Shown here: in pieces, positions 24,247-36,852 of the stretch | Layout: every line of letters begins with the position of its first letter | How positions within the stretch are numbered: the stretch's first letter is position 1 | NCBI RefSeq assembly: GCF_007655135.1 | Contig: NC_045130.1 | Coordinates: forward strand, 4,712,001-4,776,000 | Reading direction: 5' to 3' | DNA length: 64,000 nt | DNA from: Punica granatum | Taxonomy: Eukaryota > Streptophyta > Magnoliopsida > Myrtales > Lythraceae | The notes under the pieces: model-generated | The model's database searches: none | What the model saw: the letters and a program-made list of their open reading frames with translations, nothing else | What the model was told of the DNA's origin: nothing | Program-made: the position numbers and the translations under genes

Positions 24247-27200
24247 ATGGAGCAGAGACTGGCTAATACGTGGCGGTTGACGGTGAACGAGAAGAAGTTC
24301 ATTGAGACTGCCCTGCTCTCAGGCCTCCGAACCGATGGCAGGAATCTCTACGACTACCGTAAATTGACTATCAACTTCGGCAGGTATGTATAGCTGATAC
24401 AACTCTTCAGTTTGGTCAGGGACGTCCCATTTAGGTACTAAGATAAGATGTTGCAACCTAATGCGGTGTTTTCTAGGAGAATTCAATGTTCTTGCACAGT
24501 TTGCTGGGCATGCTTTACTAGGAGCGTAGGGTGTCTGAGTAAAGTTGTTGCCTTTAACTAGTCATTAACTGTAGTATGTGACATTTTGTGTTCTCTACGT
24601 GTTTAGGGTTGTTTGCAGCTAAGCTGCTTAATCTTGGATAGTGGTACTGCAGTTAGGCTTTTGATTGTAGAGGGATCGATGCTTGCGTTGGTTATTGAGC
24701 TTTTCTTTCTTTGATTGTACCGAACGTGCAGGGAAGACGGTTCAGCTGAGGTTCACCTTGGACAGACGCGTGTAATGGGTTTTGTGACTTCCCAGCTAGT
24801 TCAGCCCTACCGAGATAGGCCTAACGAAGGGACCCTTTCGATCTTCACCGAATTCTCCCCAATGGCTGATCCTTCGTTCGAGCCAGGTCGACCAGGGGAG
24901 TCAGCGGTGGAGTTGGGCCGAGTAATAGATCGTGGCCTGAGGTGTTTTAACTCAACCTTCTTTTTGGGTGTTTCATTTGTCAGTATGCACCCTTATCTAG
25001 TCGTAAGCTAGCAGAAAGTTTTCACTATAATTAATTTCTTATGGCAGAATGATGTCTATGTGTATCTCTTCCTCTGTCAATTTGTTTTGAGAGTTGAAGA
25101 AATTCTGAAGGTTTAGATAATCTTGATAGTTGTGTCACTGTCTGAGCTGCTACATGTCTTTGCTTTGCGTAAAGTGTTCTTCCTAAAGCCTCTTTGGAGA
25201 CCTCTCAACTTTGAATTGTGGTTCTCTGGTTAGACAGTTTATTCATTTTGAAGTGCTTCTGCAGGGAAAGTAGAGCAGTGGATACAGAATCTTTATGTGT
25301 AATCGCTGGGAAGTTAGTATGGGCCATCCGCATAGATCTCCACATTCTAGATAATGGGGGGTAAGTGGTTGTGTAAGTTGCTGGTTCTCATTGGTGATAT
25401 TTTTCTGATCTTAAGTTTTGATGTTATATTCACCTTTTATTTTGGCAGTAATCTTGTTGATGCTGCTAATATTGCTGCTTTGGCTGCATTATCAACATTC
25501 CGGAGACCTGAATGCTCATTAGGAGGAGAAGATGGTCAAGAAGTAATAGTCCATCCACCGGAGGTTAGCTTCTTGGATCTCTTGTACCTCTAACTATGGT
25601 ATATAGCTTACACTGAGGATCATAGATAGCATGTAAGAGGAGATTTTAAAGCCTCATAACTATAGAATTATATTGCTGCTGGCTGTGAAATTTCATTATC
25701 ATTTTCTTTAACAGGCTAGGGAGCCTCTTCCTCTCACGATACATCATATTCCTGTAGCAGTAACCTTCGCATTATTAAGCAATGAGAGCATTGTGGTAGG
25801 TAAACTTATCAAGTTCTGCAGTTTCTCTTTCTTTCAGTCTTTGTTTCTGGAAGTTCGAGAGCTTAAATTATACTGCTAGAAAACGTGGTTAAATTCATAT
25901 ATGGCCTTTTCTTTTCACTTAAAAAAATATTTCCTTCTCTTAAAAAGGTATTAGACCCAACCCACCATGAAGAAGCTGTTATGGGAGGAAGAATGACAGC
26001 TACTCTAAATACACATGGAGACATTTGTGCTATACAGAAGGCTGGAGGAGAGGGCGTCCCACAAAGTGTCATCATGCAATGCATGCGAATTGCTGCCGCT
26101 AAAGCTGCTGATATAACATCCAAGATAAAGGATGCTGTGGGTCATTTTCTTTGGTTTGGTTGTTTCGAAAGTTTTGAGCTTTTTCAGTACTGGAAAAGAA
26201 AATGTTCAAACAACCCGGTAGTAGAAGCAGTATTCATGAATGCAACTATATAACTGGGAGCAGTTCTAATATGATGCTATCCGTTATCTGCCTAAAGCAT
26301 TATCATTATGTGAATGTATCCTACTGTAGGTGGAAGCATACAATACAGAGAGAGCGCTTCGCAAGATTAAACGCCACTCAGTGCCTAATGTCAGTGGAGC
26401 TGCTGCTAAAGTAGGGGAAAGTAAGAACGTTTCACTTGATGAGAAGGATGTTGATGATCTCTCGGGGCATCAGATGGCTAAAATTGCTCAACTTAAGCTC
26501 AAGGCAGAGGAAAGCAATGCCCATCAAAGTGATAGTGTCGGAGGGAACACCGGAGTGGGATCATCTGCGAAAGAAGGAATTACCAGTAGAGGTGGCAACT
26601 CGAAGAATTTTGTTGGAGGCCCATCAAGTTGGTATGGTATAAACCTTTGCATGCTTCTTTGTGATGTAGCATGAAAGCAAAATCATCTGGTTGCCATTTC
26701 CAAAGACATTTAGCTATAAAGGGAATATTTTGGCTATGAAAAGTTTAGCTTGAAGAAGTATTTAATCTGTACAATTAGTCGAATTTTGTATTTAATTTTA
26801 TTCTCTTTTTTCCCAGGGATCCATACTCCAAGGGTGTTGATCCAGATCTCTTGAAATCTTCTCTCGCATCACGTGGTACTCTTTCCTTCTCTTGTATCTT
26901 TTTTCTGTTAATCTCTGTGAGCAGATATTATTGTTCTGCTGTGTAGTTTATTTTGAGTGGTTTGTTCCTCCAGTAAAGTTTTTCTTTTCTCGGCTTAATA
27001 TTATCCAAACTGAGTATAGCTTCGAACTCAAAAACATTATGCAGGAGTGTCAGTGACCAGTAAAAAGCAGGATGACTTAAGCGAGGAGAAGCAGCTCATC
27101 GCTGAGGATAAAGCACAAGTAGCTCCCAGTGATAGCAGCCCAGCTTCTTCTGTTATCGAATCATCCAAAAGTGGACCACCGGCTGAGAGGGAGAAGACAC

Positions 27201-27268
27201 TGAAGGATGCAGTGAAGCCGAAGCACAAGAGGAAAAAGAGGAATTCCGCTTCCATAGATGGAAGCTAG
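24247..27268 (+). CDS. RRP45: Exosome subunit RRP45 (CER7-like)
   Basis: RNase PH-like subunit of the RNA exosome ring, acting in 3'-5' RNA processing and decay; the Arabidopsis homologue CER7/RRP45B also affects cuticular wax through small-RNA control of CER3. Nine exons join in phase: 24247-24383, 24732-24941, 25265-25360, 25449-25563, 25715-25795, 25948-26136, 26330-26631, 26817-26875 and 27045-27268, about 470 residues. The start MEQRLANTWRLTVNEKKFIE matches the family start. The RNase PH fold shows in LRTDGRNLYDYR, FTEFSPMADPSFEPGRPGE, DLHILDNGGNLVDAANIA and VLDPTHHEEAVMGGRMT. The last third is a low-complexity, plant-type tail ending in a basic KHKRKKRN patch that could be a nuclear signal. 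Active-site residues of bacterial RNase PH are not expected in this subunit. Appears intact. Confidence 0.95.
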
Positions 27269-27974
27269 TTTTGCCTTTGCAATGCATGTATGTAACATTC
27301 TCAAATATAACAGGGGGGAAATAGAAATTTAAGCCGTCCATTCCGATATGCCGTTGAGTCAGAAAGTTAGTGATCAATTCATTTTGTGAAGCCTTTGCTG
27401 GTTTTTTTTCTATTAATGTGAAAATGGAACTTGATTTGTTCTTATTTGGCAGGACTTCAGATTTCCAGGTATTGAAACTTTTGAGAGGGTTTTTGACTGA
27501 GTTGTGAAGGCTCGACTTACCTCTCGATGCCCTTGGGACATGAGGCGGAAATGGACACTGGGAAATTTCTGTGGCGTGGTTTTGCCAGGACTCATCTTTG
27601 ATCCAGGTGACTTTACAACATGCACGCAAGATTGTGTGGAACAATCATGTGTGCCTTCACACAAGGTAAGTTTGGTTGCTGAAAGGAGAAATAGTGTTTT
27701 TTCTTGAGCACCATTTCGGGCTTAGGATAGTGAAGAACGTAGGGTTAGTCGAAACTGAACCGTGCATTCACTTTTGAAGATTTTTTTTCTTTTTTAGGTT
27801 GAAGAATATATGTCTAGTTATTTCTTATCGCTGCTTGTGGCTTTTGGCTCTCTTTCCTCCTGAAGACGTTGAAGCAGACTGTGACTGGAAATTCTGAACA
27901 TGAAAACATTATTGGAATTCAAATGTGGCTGTGATACATGTTTATCGTAGCATCTGGGAATTCTCACATGGAAT
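27269..27974. other. RRP45 3' flank
   Basis: Presumed 3' UTR and spacer. No coding sequence recognised. Confidence 0.45.
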
Positions 27975-28250
27975 ATGTTAGCTCGACCTAATTTTAATTG
28001 ATCAAATCATTGCATTAAACATCTCATCTAGTTCAACTATGGCTTCAAGATCTTCGAAACTTGGTAGACTTTCAGATTTTTGCCAACTTCTACGTGATAC
28101 AGCATACTGGTAACACGAGGGCCGCTGATGCAAAACACATGCTGTTTGTGAAAATTATCGGACGAGGGGATGCACAGTACTTTGGAACATAAGTTCACTG
28201 ATAAAGGGAAATGCTTATGCTGCAAACATAACAAGGAGAAGGAACAATAG
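27975..28250 (-). pseudogene. Duplicated 3' end of the trigger-factor-like gene, dead
   Basis: Base-by-base resemblance to 34140-34427 in the same orientation: last-exon sequence (GGCTTCAAGATCTTCG, CTTTCAGATTTTTGCC) followed by last-intron sequence (GATACAGCAT, AAGTTCACTGATA, ATATGCTG-like). The last-exon splice acceptor and the stop-codon end have been lost to small deletions. Only about 280 nt of the parent gene is present. Confidence 0.75.
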
Positions 28251-29065
28251 AAACCATAGTAGTCTAACCATTTCTCCTACCAATAGAAATCAAAATGACA
28301 CTGAAACTTAATAAAACAAAACCGAGGCAAGTAAAAATTTCCAGTCGCAATTCATTCCAAAATATTCACAGAGCTACACACTGCGCCATAAATAACGGGG
28401 AACAGAGAAATGGGGATTTTTCCCTTTAAACTACCGGAGAAAGAGAAACAATCAACTGCCCAGCTGATCATGTATTAAAGAACAGCTTTTTTCAAGCACA
28501 TAAATTACAACCCTGCTCGTGCAGACCAATTATGAAGACGAACATAATTTACAGAGACTGGAGTTGTGGAAAAACCCATTTGCTGTCAATCTTCTATTTG
28601 AATAGCCACTTTCTCCCAAACATCTACTTGGGCAAACTTTAACAGCAGGATCCAGCATTTTCTCCTGCCCCAGCCAGGTTAAGACTGAGATTTCAATCTG
28701 CCGAAATACCAGTGGAGTGATCAATATATATAGAACCAGCGTGGGCAACATTTCACCAGGTCCAGGCCATAGTTGGACCGAAATTCTTCTCCAAGACCAT
28801 CCAGTGAAATAACTAGTGCATCAAAAACTCATAAACTTTCTAAGTAGTATATTTGTCGGGCCAGCATCAGGGCAGGTCCAGCAAAAGGTGCTGCAAAGTC
28901 CTTGTCCACTAGGCTTACTTTCGTCAAAGCCCAGTCAAGTTCGGGTTGCGCATACCAAGCTGCTCTGTTCATGATCTGGTTTCAGTAACTTTGACCCAAT
29001 TCATAGGCAAAAATGACCTAACAGATCTTAAAGATTAAAGAGAGATCCACCTCACCTGCTCCACT
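28251..29065. other. PMIR1 3' flank
   Basis: Presumed 3' UTR and spacer of the minus-strand PMIR1 gene. Nothing else recognised. Confidence 0.45.
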
Positions 29066-32000
29066 TCAACGCAACCTGATGGTTTCATTTGGGAAGATGA
29101 CATTGGGGTTACGTATGTGAGGGTTGAGGGCAGCCAGTTCCTTCCACTTGGCTCCAGTGCCGTGCACGCGGGACGAGATGCTCCACAAGGTTTCCCCAGG
29201 CTGAACCTTTGTAGTTGCGGAGTTGGTGTTTGTACTGGATTTAGAGACAGGCTTCGACTTCATAAAAGGATGCTTATTGCTCTTCCCCATTCCATTAGCT
29301 AGTAACCATCGGGACCCTGACTGTTGCTGTGTTGTACTCCCCCATAGCTTCTTCTTTCCAGGATCAGTCTTCAGACCCGCAACATGAACTTCTGTGATCT
29401 TAAATTGCTGAATCCCCTCCTGCTGAGAAACTATCTCCGCTTCCTTTCCCTCTTTGATTTCATCCTCCTTTGTTGAGTTGGAGACCTGCTCATCATCTTC
29501 ATCACCATCATACCTTACTTCTGAAACCTTGCGGTAGATTGTCGGTTTCGGGGGGACAAACACTCTCTCTACTTGAATAAGCGCAAGCATTGGAGCACCA
29601 ACTGGCTCATAATTCCTTAGGGGGTCACGTAATTGAACCATAAGGGCTACCGTGAAGTTATTCCCAAGTAAGCCACACTTTCTACTCGAACCTTTACCTC
29701 GCTTCCTCTCCCCTTTTGACCCCCGGATCCAGCTCAAGGAGTTTGCGTGATGGGCCGCGAGAATTTTGGAAGTTCTTTCACTAATTTGATCATCATCATC
29801 ATCATCAATTTCTCCAGAATCCAACTTCATCCATTCATTGAGACTAAGTGAGAGTCCCATTAAACCATCAGTATCATCGCTATTGCTTTCTTTTATGTCT
29901 AGAAGTTGCAACCCTGCAGCTCCATCTAAACCGAGGGACCTACCGAGATCATTAACCCCCTTGCCCTGCAGGGTCGAGATTTCTCCAATTGACCGAGCAC
30001 TGATGTTCGCAGGCGCTTCCTCATCTGACATTCCCGACTGTATTCTCAATCCCTCCATTGAGAGAGCTTCAATCTTATCAAGAGCCAAAGGAGCAAGATC
30101 TTCCAAAGATACATACTCAGATCCCATCTCACTGCCAACTGAGCTCTGGCTAGACCTACTACATCTGGAACCAAATCCTCTTTCTTTGCCTTTCTTTTGT
30201 CCAAAAGTTGCTTCATGCGGGACCTCGAAATCATGCTGCAACATATTTTGCCTGCATCAAGGAAGAGATGATGATGGTTATAAAGAATGTTTCAATCATG
30301 GGGCCTTATGACACTAACATATACTGCATTCAATCGATGAATGCAGAACTGCATTTACAATGTTCAACAACCCAATTTTATCCAATTAAAACTCACCAAT
30401 ATTGTTCTACACAAACCTTCTGAAGAATCTGCCTAATAAATGGCTAACGTAACTTAACTTTATCACGTGCCTGCAGGGCACAACTCAGAAGACCCTGATC
30501 ATGATGTCATTGTATATAGAGTTTGAAAAGTTAAACCGTTGATATAAAGCCCAAATTAACAAACCTGTCAACTCCCTCCAGAGAAGGTAAAGCTTCCATG
30601 GCCACTTGCTGCATTGTCATCCCAGTTATATCATCCAGTGGCATCAATCTATTGGCCTGCATAGAGAGCTTCTCAATTCCAACAGAAGCAAGATGCTGCA
30701 ATATCTCCATGATCTCAGAACCCATTTCTGCAGGGACCACAACAGGACTGGAAGCCTGCATGATCAAACTGCCACCACTCTTTGCACCTCTAAAGAGCGA
30801 AGGATTCATTGATCGCAAGAAACCTCCATTTTGGGTTTGAAGATAGGGCCCTAAACCTTCTCCAAGAGGCGGCAACTCAAGTGGCTCTTCAAAAGGAAGA
30901 AGATCAAATGAACTCCCAAATCCAGCGGAGCTGCCAGTTGGAGAAGCCTGAAAAGCCTTCTCATTCATGCCCCATTCTCGCATGAGAGCTTCAGTTTCCA
31001 AGTCTTCCAAAATTTTCGCCTTTGTTTTTGGCGACGGGAGTTCAAAATGAGCAGGCACATGCGAGGCATCATATCCAAGTTCTACGGCCTCCCCATCAAC
31101 TGCATCGAAATCAAATAAAGAATAACCACCAGCTAAAGCTTCCTTTTCAAACTGCCTAAGTAGCTGCTCCCTTGGGGACTCTGGCTCACTTTCAGAACTC
31201 ATGCCAAATGGGCTGTGCTCAATTCCCAGCATATTCAAGAACTCACCAGCCACAGATTTTGTGACATCATCTAGGCTATGAGATTTCCCCTTCTTCTTAG
31301 TCATTTTAAGATTTAATTCAGCTTCCACGTCATCTTCACAATCTTCAGGAGAATCTAGCGCAGCAACCTCCAAATCAGCCACACTGTCTAGGGCCAATTC
31401 CAGTTCCTTCAAAAGTGATTCTTTACTGCACGAATCATCACATTTGGTAGCTTCTACCTTTTCCTGTAAATCAGCAGTAACTTCAACAACATCATGAGAC
31501 TCCGCCGTAGAAACCTCTGCGGCCTCTGCAATAACCTCTTCAACATCATGAGACTCCGCCGTAGAAACCTCTGCGGCCTCTGCAATAACCTCTTCGGATA
31601 TCACGTATTCTTTCTCAGTGAACTCTATACCCTGCTCAATTACAGAGAACTCATTCACTTCACACACACTCTCACCGATTTCTTTACTGTTGGCGTCCAA
31701 ATCACAGGGAGTCGATTTAATGGGTTCAGGGTCATCAAGTTCTGGCTTATTCCCACTACTGTATTCTGACTTTTCTTCTTCTTCTTCTTGCCTTTCAAGT
31801 TTCTGATACAACATGTCCGTCGAACTAGCAAGCTCTGACTTTGATACTGGCAAAACCTCGTGAAGATCTTTGACTTCCTCGGTTAACACACTAGGGAGAC
31901 TTTCACAACGGTGTATTCGATTTCTCTTGCCAACTTTGCTAAATCTTGCCACTGGCTTCAACTCATTCTGCTTTGATCTCAACACATCGGGAATGCTCTG

Positions 32001-32747
32001 GTTATTTCCAACGGCAGTGGCATTGTCCCCAATAACTAGATATCCAAAACTAACATTTAAGGATGCTCCTTTAGCCTTTCCAGACAATCTGAAGCTTGTA
32101 GTCCACTTCCCCGAATTCTTGTCCTCATCCAGTTCCTCCAATGTGAGAGGAAGCAACCTTGTGAGATCAACTCGGTGCTTACCAAAATCAAGCTCTGGGG
32201 CACCAAAAACTGCCGCATAGAGCAGAAAATGCTTGGCTTCATACTTTGCAGAGTGATGGGGTCCGCTTCTGCTACCGTACACTGAGCAAGTGTGCATCAA
32301 ATTTTCTTCGAACTCGGCCATTCCTTGGAAAACCTTTGCTGGGCGAGTTGCCAAACCTCCATCCCGCCGCTTCCAGTGTACACAAAGGCTAAGATCCTCA
32401 AAACTTGAAGGCAGCCCCTCGATTGTATGTACTTGGAGGGTGAAGCAACAGTTGAACCTGCGGTTCCGAACATGAGAAAAGGCCTTCAGAGGCCTCCAGT
32501 TCCATATGGATTTCTTGTTTTTCTGTGACTGGTCATCAGTCCCATATTTGACCTTTGACTTCGGATCTGGCAATTGGCTTTTTCTGCTGAAGGATGTGGT
32601 TCTGCTGGTCGACTGAGAAATTGAAGACCCAGAAGGGTTTTTGTCCAAATAAAGTGCTTTGCTTATAGCTTCAATTTCATCCAATAGTTTCCCGTTACCC
32701 AAATCACCATCAATCTCCTTTCTGGCTTCACCTTTCACCGACCTCAT
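29066..32747 (-). CDS. PMIR1: PLASTID MOVEMENT IMPAIRED 1-RELATED protein (NT-C2 plus C-terminal LysM-like)
   Basis: PMI1-family cytoplasmic protein; PMI1 and its relatives act in chloroplast and nuclear movement through actin. Two coding exons: 30565-32747 and 29066-30251, joined in phase (GVDR then QNMLQHDF), 1122 residues. The start MRSVKGEARKEIDGDLGNGK is preceded by a stop-rich leader. An NT-type C2 domain occupies about residues 90-235 (NRRFNCCFTLQVHTIEGLPS to KGASLNVSFGYLVIG). A long acidic, Ser-rich middle follows, including a perfect 54-bp duplication. The PMI1-type blocks SVAGEFLNMLGIEHSPFG, LETEALMREWGMNEKAF and EPVGAPMLALIQVERVFVPP are present. The last ~45 residues (VQPGETLWSISSRVHG, then NPHIRNPNVIFPNETIRL) fit a LysM module. 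The PMIR1 versus PMI1 choice is from memory of family blocks; overall the gene looks intact. Confidence 0.92.
31487..31594. repeat. Perfect 54-bp tandem duplication in the PMIR1 coding exon
   Basis: Two adjacent identical 54-nt units (31487-31540 and 31541-31594), each encoding an 18-residue acidic segment containing EEVIAEAAEVSTAESHDV-like sequence. The frame is preserved. Confidence 0.92.
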
Positions 32748-34139
32748 CTTCTTTAGCAGTTCAACTTCACAGTAATTCTCGTCCCCTCACTCATGCCTGT
32801 GGATAAAAAAGGACAAAAAGAAAAACAATCTCATTCATCAGCTCATCTGATTCAAACATTTTGAAAAATGAGAACAACCAAAAACCACCCCACAGCCAAA
32901 AAACAGAAAAAAAAAAGAAGATGACTTAGAAAAGAAAAATAACACAGTAAATCAAGCCATTAATGGAAAACACCTTCAGCAAATCAGGCATCAGCAAATA
33001 CTGAAAATTCACCAGGGGCTGTTCGACATCAGCCCCGATTGATGTCAACCCTGATTAGCCACACAATCCTGTGATTTGAGTAACAAAAACACGTAAAAAT
33101 GATAATTTCAAATCAGTATTAGGTCTTAAACTCTATCCTATCAGCTCCCACAATTGCTAATTCAATGCAAACGCCAAAAAAAAAAAAACCGTAACCCCTA
33201 ACTCCGAGGAAAACCTCCAATTCCACAACCCGAATCTACTCCCCCACGAATCCTCGGCTCATCATGCAATTACCTGGGTCAACGAGAATTCCCCGCGGAA
33301 CACGAAATGTCCAAGAAAACCAGACAAGGAAGCCGCCCTCATACGAGAAACGGGAGCCGGGTAGGCCTCCGACTCCCGCAGAAGGCCCCAGCTGAGGAGG
33401 AGGAAGGATCGACGGCGACCCCCAGTAAGAGTCAAGATTCGCAGCCCTGATGGGGTCAATCTTCTTCAGACGAGAGAGAGGAGCGTCTGAGAGAGACAGA
33501 TAGAGAGAGAGAAACGGAACGAATCTTCCGAAGTATGTCTCGGACAATTCCCCCCATGGGTCGGAAATTTTGAATTCATTCGTATTTTTCTTTCTTTCTC
33601 TTGGGCCCATGGGCCCCATATCGGGCCATTATCGGGATGTAAATTCAAAATTTGGATTTTTATATTTCAAAAAAACAACAATTTTTTATAAGAAAAAACA
33701 ATTACCCAAAAACAGAATTTTTTTTTTCGGCTTCTCCCAACAAATGATTAATCTGTTCATTTCCACGCTATTCCGTATGAATTATGTGATACAGATCTTC
33801 GGCTGGTGTACCAACTAAATCGAGGATGAACCATGCTGATTGTAGATTTTTTTTTTTTTTAATTCGTCGGTGGAGCTATCATTCATGCGTGTACATACCT
33901 GAACATGAGAACATTAGATAAGATCGGAACACGAAGGTGGCCGAGGTACATGTTTTTTGTTATGTTGAATGAAGATTGCAGCATGGAGAATTCTCAACAA
34001 TTTGATGCCTCTGGCTTTCTATAAACTCCTCCGTTTTCTTGTTTTCATATCAGGAAATCAAGAAACCATCATCTAGAAAATTGATGTTGCCGCATTTTGA
34101 GAAAATATAAGAACAAAACACGGAACTTATGTGAACTCG
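32748..34139. other. PMIR1 5' leader and spacer to the trigger-factor-like gene
   Basis: The stretch 33250-33530 is GA/CT-rich on the minus strand and may hold a non-coding first exon of PMIR1. 33620-34139 is AT-rich 3' flank of the trigger-factor-like gene. No coding exon supported. Confidence 0.45.
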
Positions 34140-36852
34140 TTAATTCGACTTAATCAACTGAATCGTGGCATCGAAGCTGAACGTCTCATCTGGTTCAAAC
34201 TCGGCTTCAAGATCTTCGTAGCTCTGCTCAACTTTCAGATTTTTGCTGACTTTTAAACCATTCTGCAATGATACAGCATGTCGATAATTCAGTTTCATAT
34301 GAGATAGTGCTGCTAATGCAAAACTATGCTGTTCATGAAAATTACCAAATGATGGGATGCACGAAAAGCTTTTCTTTCGAACAGAAGTTCACTGATAGAC
34401 CGAAAAGCATATGCTGTGTACAAAAGAAACCATTACATGCGATGTTTTTAAATCCAAATCAAAGCATCAAAGCGTTTTAGACACTGGGGAGATAAAAACC
34501 ATTTGTAAATCAAATGAAACGCAAAATCATCTATGACCATGTAATGGACAAGACTAGAAGAATTGAAAGGCAAAATTGTACCTTCTGCACATAGTCAGCT
34601 ACGGTGGAGTTGATTATACTCTTGATCACTTGCTTGTAAACTTTTGAGGGCCCGAGCACTTCTAGTAGAATGTCTCTCGGTATCTGCTCCCAAGATGAAA
34701 AAAATTACAGTAAAATCCCGAGATTCTATTCTAGTTACAACAGCATAATAATAGTAGATGATCAAAAAGATTTGCCGCATGCCAGTTATTTCTATTGAAA
34801 AGTTTTTTATTTTTCAGAATCTCCAAGCAATTTGAGAAACTGTAGCAAGTTGACGCTAATATAAAATGGGCAGAAGAACTCACATTTGGTGTTTTCCCTG
34901 GCAGTGTCCAATCGATTTTCCAAGATGACACCCCAAATTAGAAGAAAAAATAAGAAATCGTTAGGATCAATAAGAAAAATTCTTCGCACAGGTAACCAGC
35001 ACAAAGGCTATTCAGTAGAATGCATGCTTTTGTGCAATATCTATTACAGAGATAGCTGAAGCTGCTAACAATATTTTAAGCCATTAGATAATCAAACTAG
35101 CATGCTTTTTATCTTACCGCCCTTTTCTCTTCGAAACCCGGGAATTGGCTGTGCTGCAGCTACCATTTTGTCAAACACGCTGTCAAAAACCTCTCGAGTT
35201 TTGGCACCCGAGACCTCAACATTTATCTGGAAAAGTTAAGAATAGATGTTTCAGTGATAACTGATAACTTGGTAGCAGCATTGACATATTACAACCAACA
35301 GACTCCGGATCTGGTAAGACTATTTTAACATTGCTAATCTTTGTAAAACGTCAGATTGTTATCCAGTCTAAACCAATATTTTTGACTGTATAAGGTGTTC
35401 TATGATTGGAATATATAATGTCAAATTCAGGGTAAATGCTATTGCCTTGCCTCCAAATTTTCCACTAGGAGATTCTTCCATGGTTCAGGCTCTACTCCTA
35501 TCCAGTGATGTTAAGTAATGCAAAGCCAAACTGGTATTGATAGCTGGTATTTAGGCTACTGATCGGGCTCATTAATTTGCTATAAAGCCGAGTGACTTAT
35601 TACTAATTTTCAGTCAAATTCAACTAAAAGACGCACTTCTTCCAAATTCAGTAAAATGATAATTTCAAACCTTTAACTCCGCATCATCAGTGATGCATGT
35701 TCTAGCAACCGAGAAATCTTCAAAGTGAGAAGAGGAAACCTCAGCTTCTTCAATGTCTAATCAATAAGATATGGGAAATTAGAAGCTACATCTCACAACT
35801 GTCCATGATGTAAAATGACATTTTTCACGAACTATCAGCAAACTTCACCTGATGTTGCAGCACAGATGGGAGGAAGAAACTTCCGGTGCGCCCTGCAACA
35901 TGGGAGAACATATTGAAGACCCACAAAAATTATTCCTTGTTACATGCAGAAACTAAACAAAAGTAGATGCAATGTGCTCCAGATTCAAATAAATGATTTG
36001 ATACATCCGGCAGAAGCAAGATGAAATTTTCGACGTAGCACTGAAACTATCTTAACAGTCTTCATGTGCCATCAAAAGATCCATAATGCAAAAGTACCTT
36101 AAACTCTGTTCTGTAAGACGTGGTCTTAAGTGAAGGGGAAAACATGCCCTTTGCGAAGAAAGGTTCGGGATACAAATATCAACCGCTTGCTTGAGATCTC
36201 TTACCTGCAAAATTGACTTTTCAGTCCATATTCAAGTAGCACAAACATTAAATAGAGATATGTCATGAACTAGAGAAGAATCTTCAACTGACTAAGTATT
36301 CTTTTCCATATTTGTTTTCCTTAAGCATCTCAACGAAGAGGCCGATTCATCGCCTATGGTAATGCAAGTTGGAAGATAAAAGGCAAAGTTTCGACTTAAG
36401 AATCTCAGAGTTTTGCAAGCTTTATCAGACTATGATTGGAATATTACATGATCAAGCATCAACTTTCAACCCTTGTTCCCATTAGGCACTCATTAGAAAT
36501 CCTCATCTGATCCCCAGAAACTACACAGGACAACAAACACAAACAAGAACCCGCACAGACCCATGTCAAGTTATCTCCATAGCCAAACACAATTACTAAT
36601 TTTTCGTCGGAAAAAAAAAACTGCCTTTGCCTCATTCGCATTCAACCCACAAGAAAAATCACACACCTTTGATTCGTTGAAGCCACAGAGAATAGGATGA
36701 CGGATGAGCTAAGCCCGGAACACTAACGAAGCGGAAAAAAGACATATTAACATGATAACTTCCAGATTATTTCTCGGAGTAAAGGGAGTGATTACCATTG
36801 GATTGAGAGGAAGCAGAGGGCTCTTAATGGCTGCTTCCATTATCATCGCCAT
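34140..36852 (-). CDS. Chloroplast trigger-factor-like protein, copy 1
   Basis: Small plant protein with only the N-terminal (ribosome-binding) part of bacterial trigger factor, like Arabidopsis At2g30695; probably acts on nascent chains in plastids, which is inference. Nine exons: 36796-36852, 36667-36722, 36098-36199, 35849-35892, 35671-35756, 35118-35226, a 14-nt exon at 34884-34897, 34582-34683 and 34140-34262; about 230 residues. The exon 2/3 junction is the least certain: the obvious acceptor at 36204 would put a stop in frame, so the next AG (36200-36201) was used. An N-terminal Ser-rich plastid targeting region is followed by AELKINVEVSGAKTREVF, FDKMVAAAQPIPGFRREKGG and the helix VYKQVIKSIINSTVADYVQK. 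The bacterial signature GFRxGxxP appears as GFRR-KGGKTPNIP. No PPIase domain is present. The paralog at 40799-44053 has the same exon plan. Confidence 0.85.
34884..34897 (-). other. 14-nt microexon of trigger-factor-like copy 1
   Basis: Bounded by AG and GT and needed to keep phase. It encodes the end of the KGGKTPN loop. The paralog has a 14-nt exon at the same place (41646-41659). Confidence 0.85.

Noticed and set aside
23922..24302. 126-codon minus-strand frame rich in Arg-Glu and Asp-Arg repeats
   Set aside because: Translation of the (CT)n leader of RRP45; low complexity and antisense.
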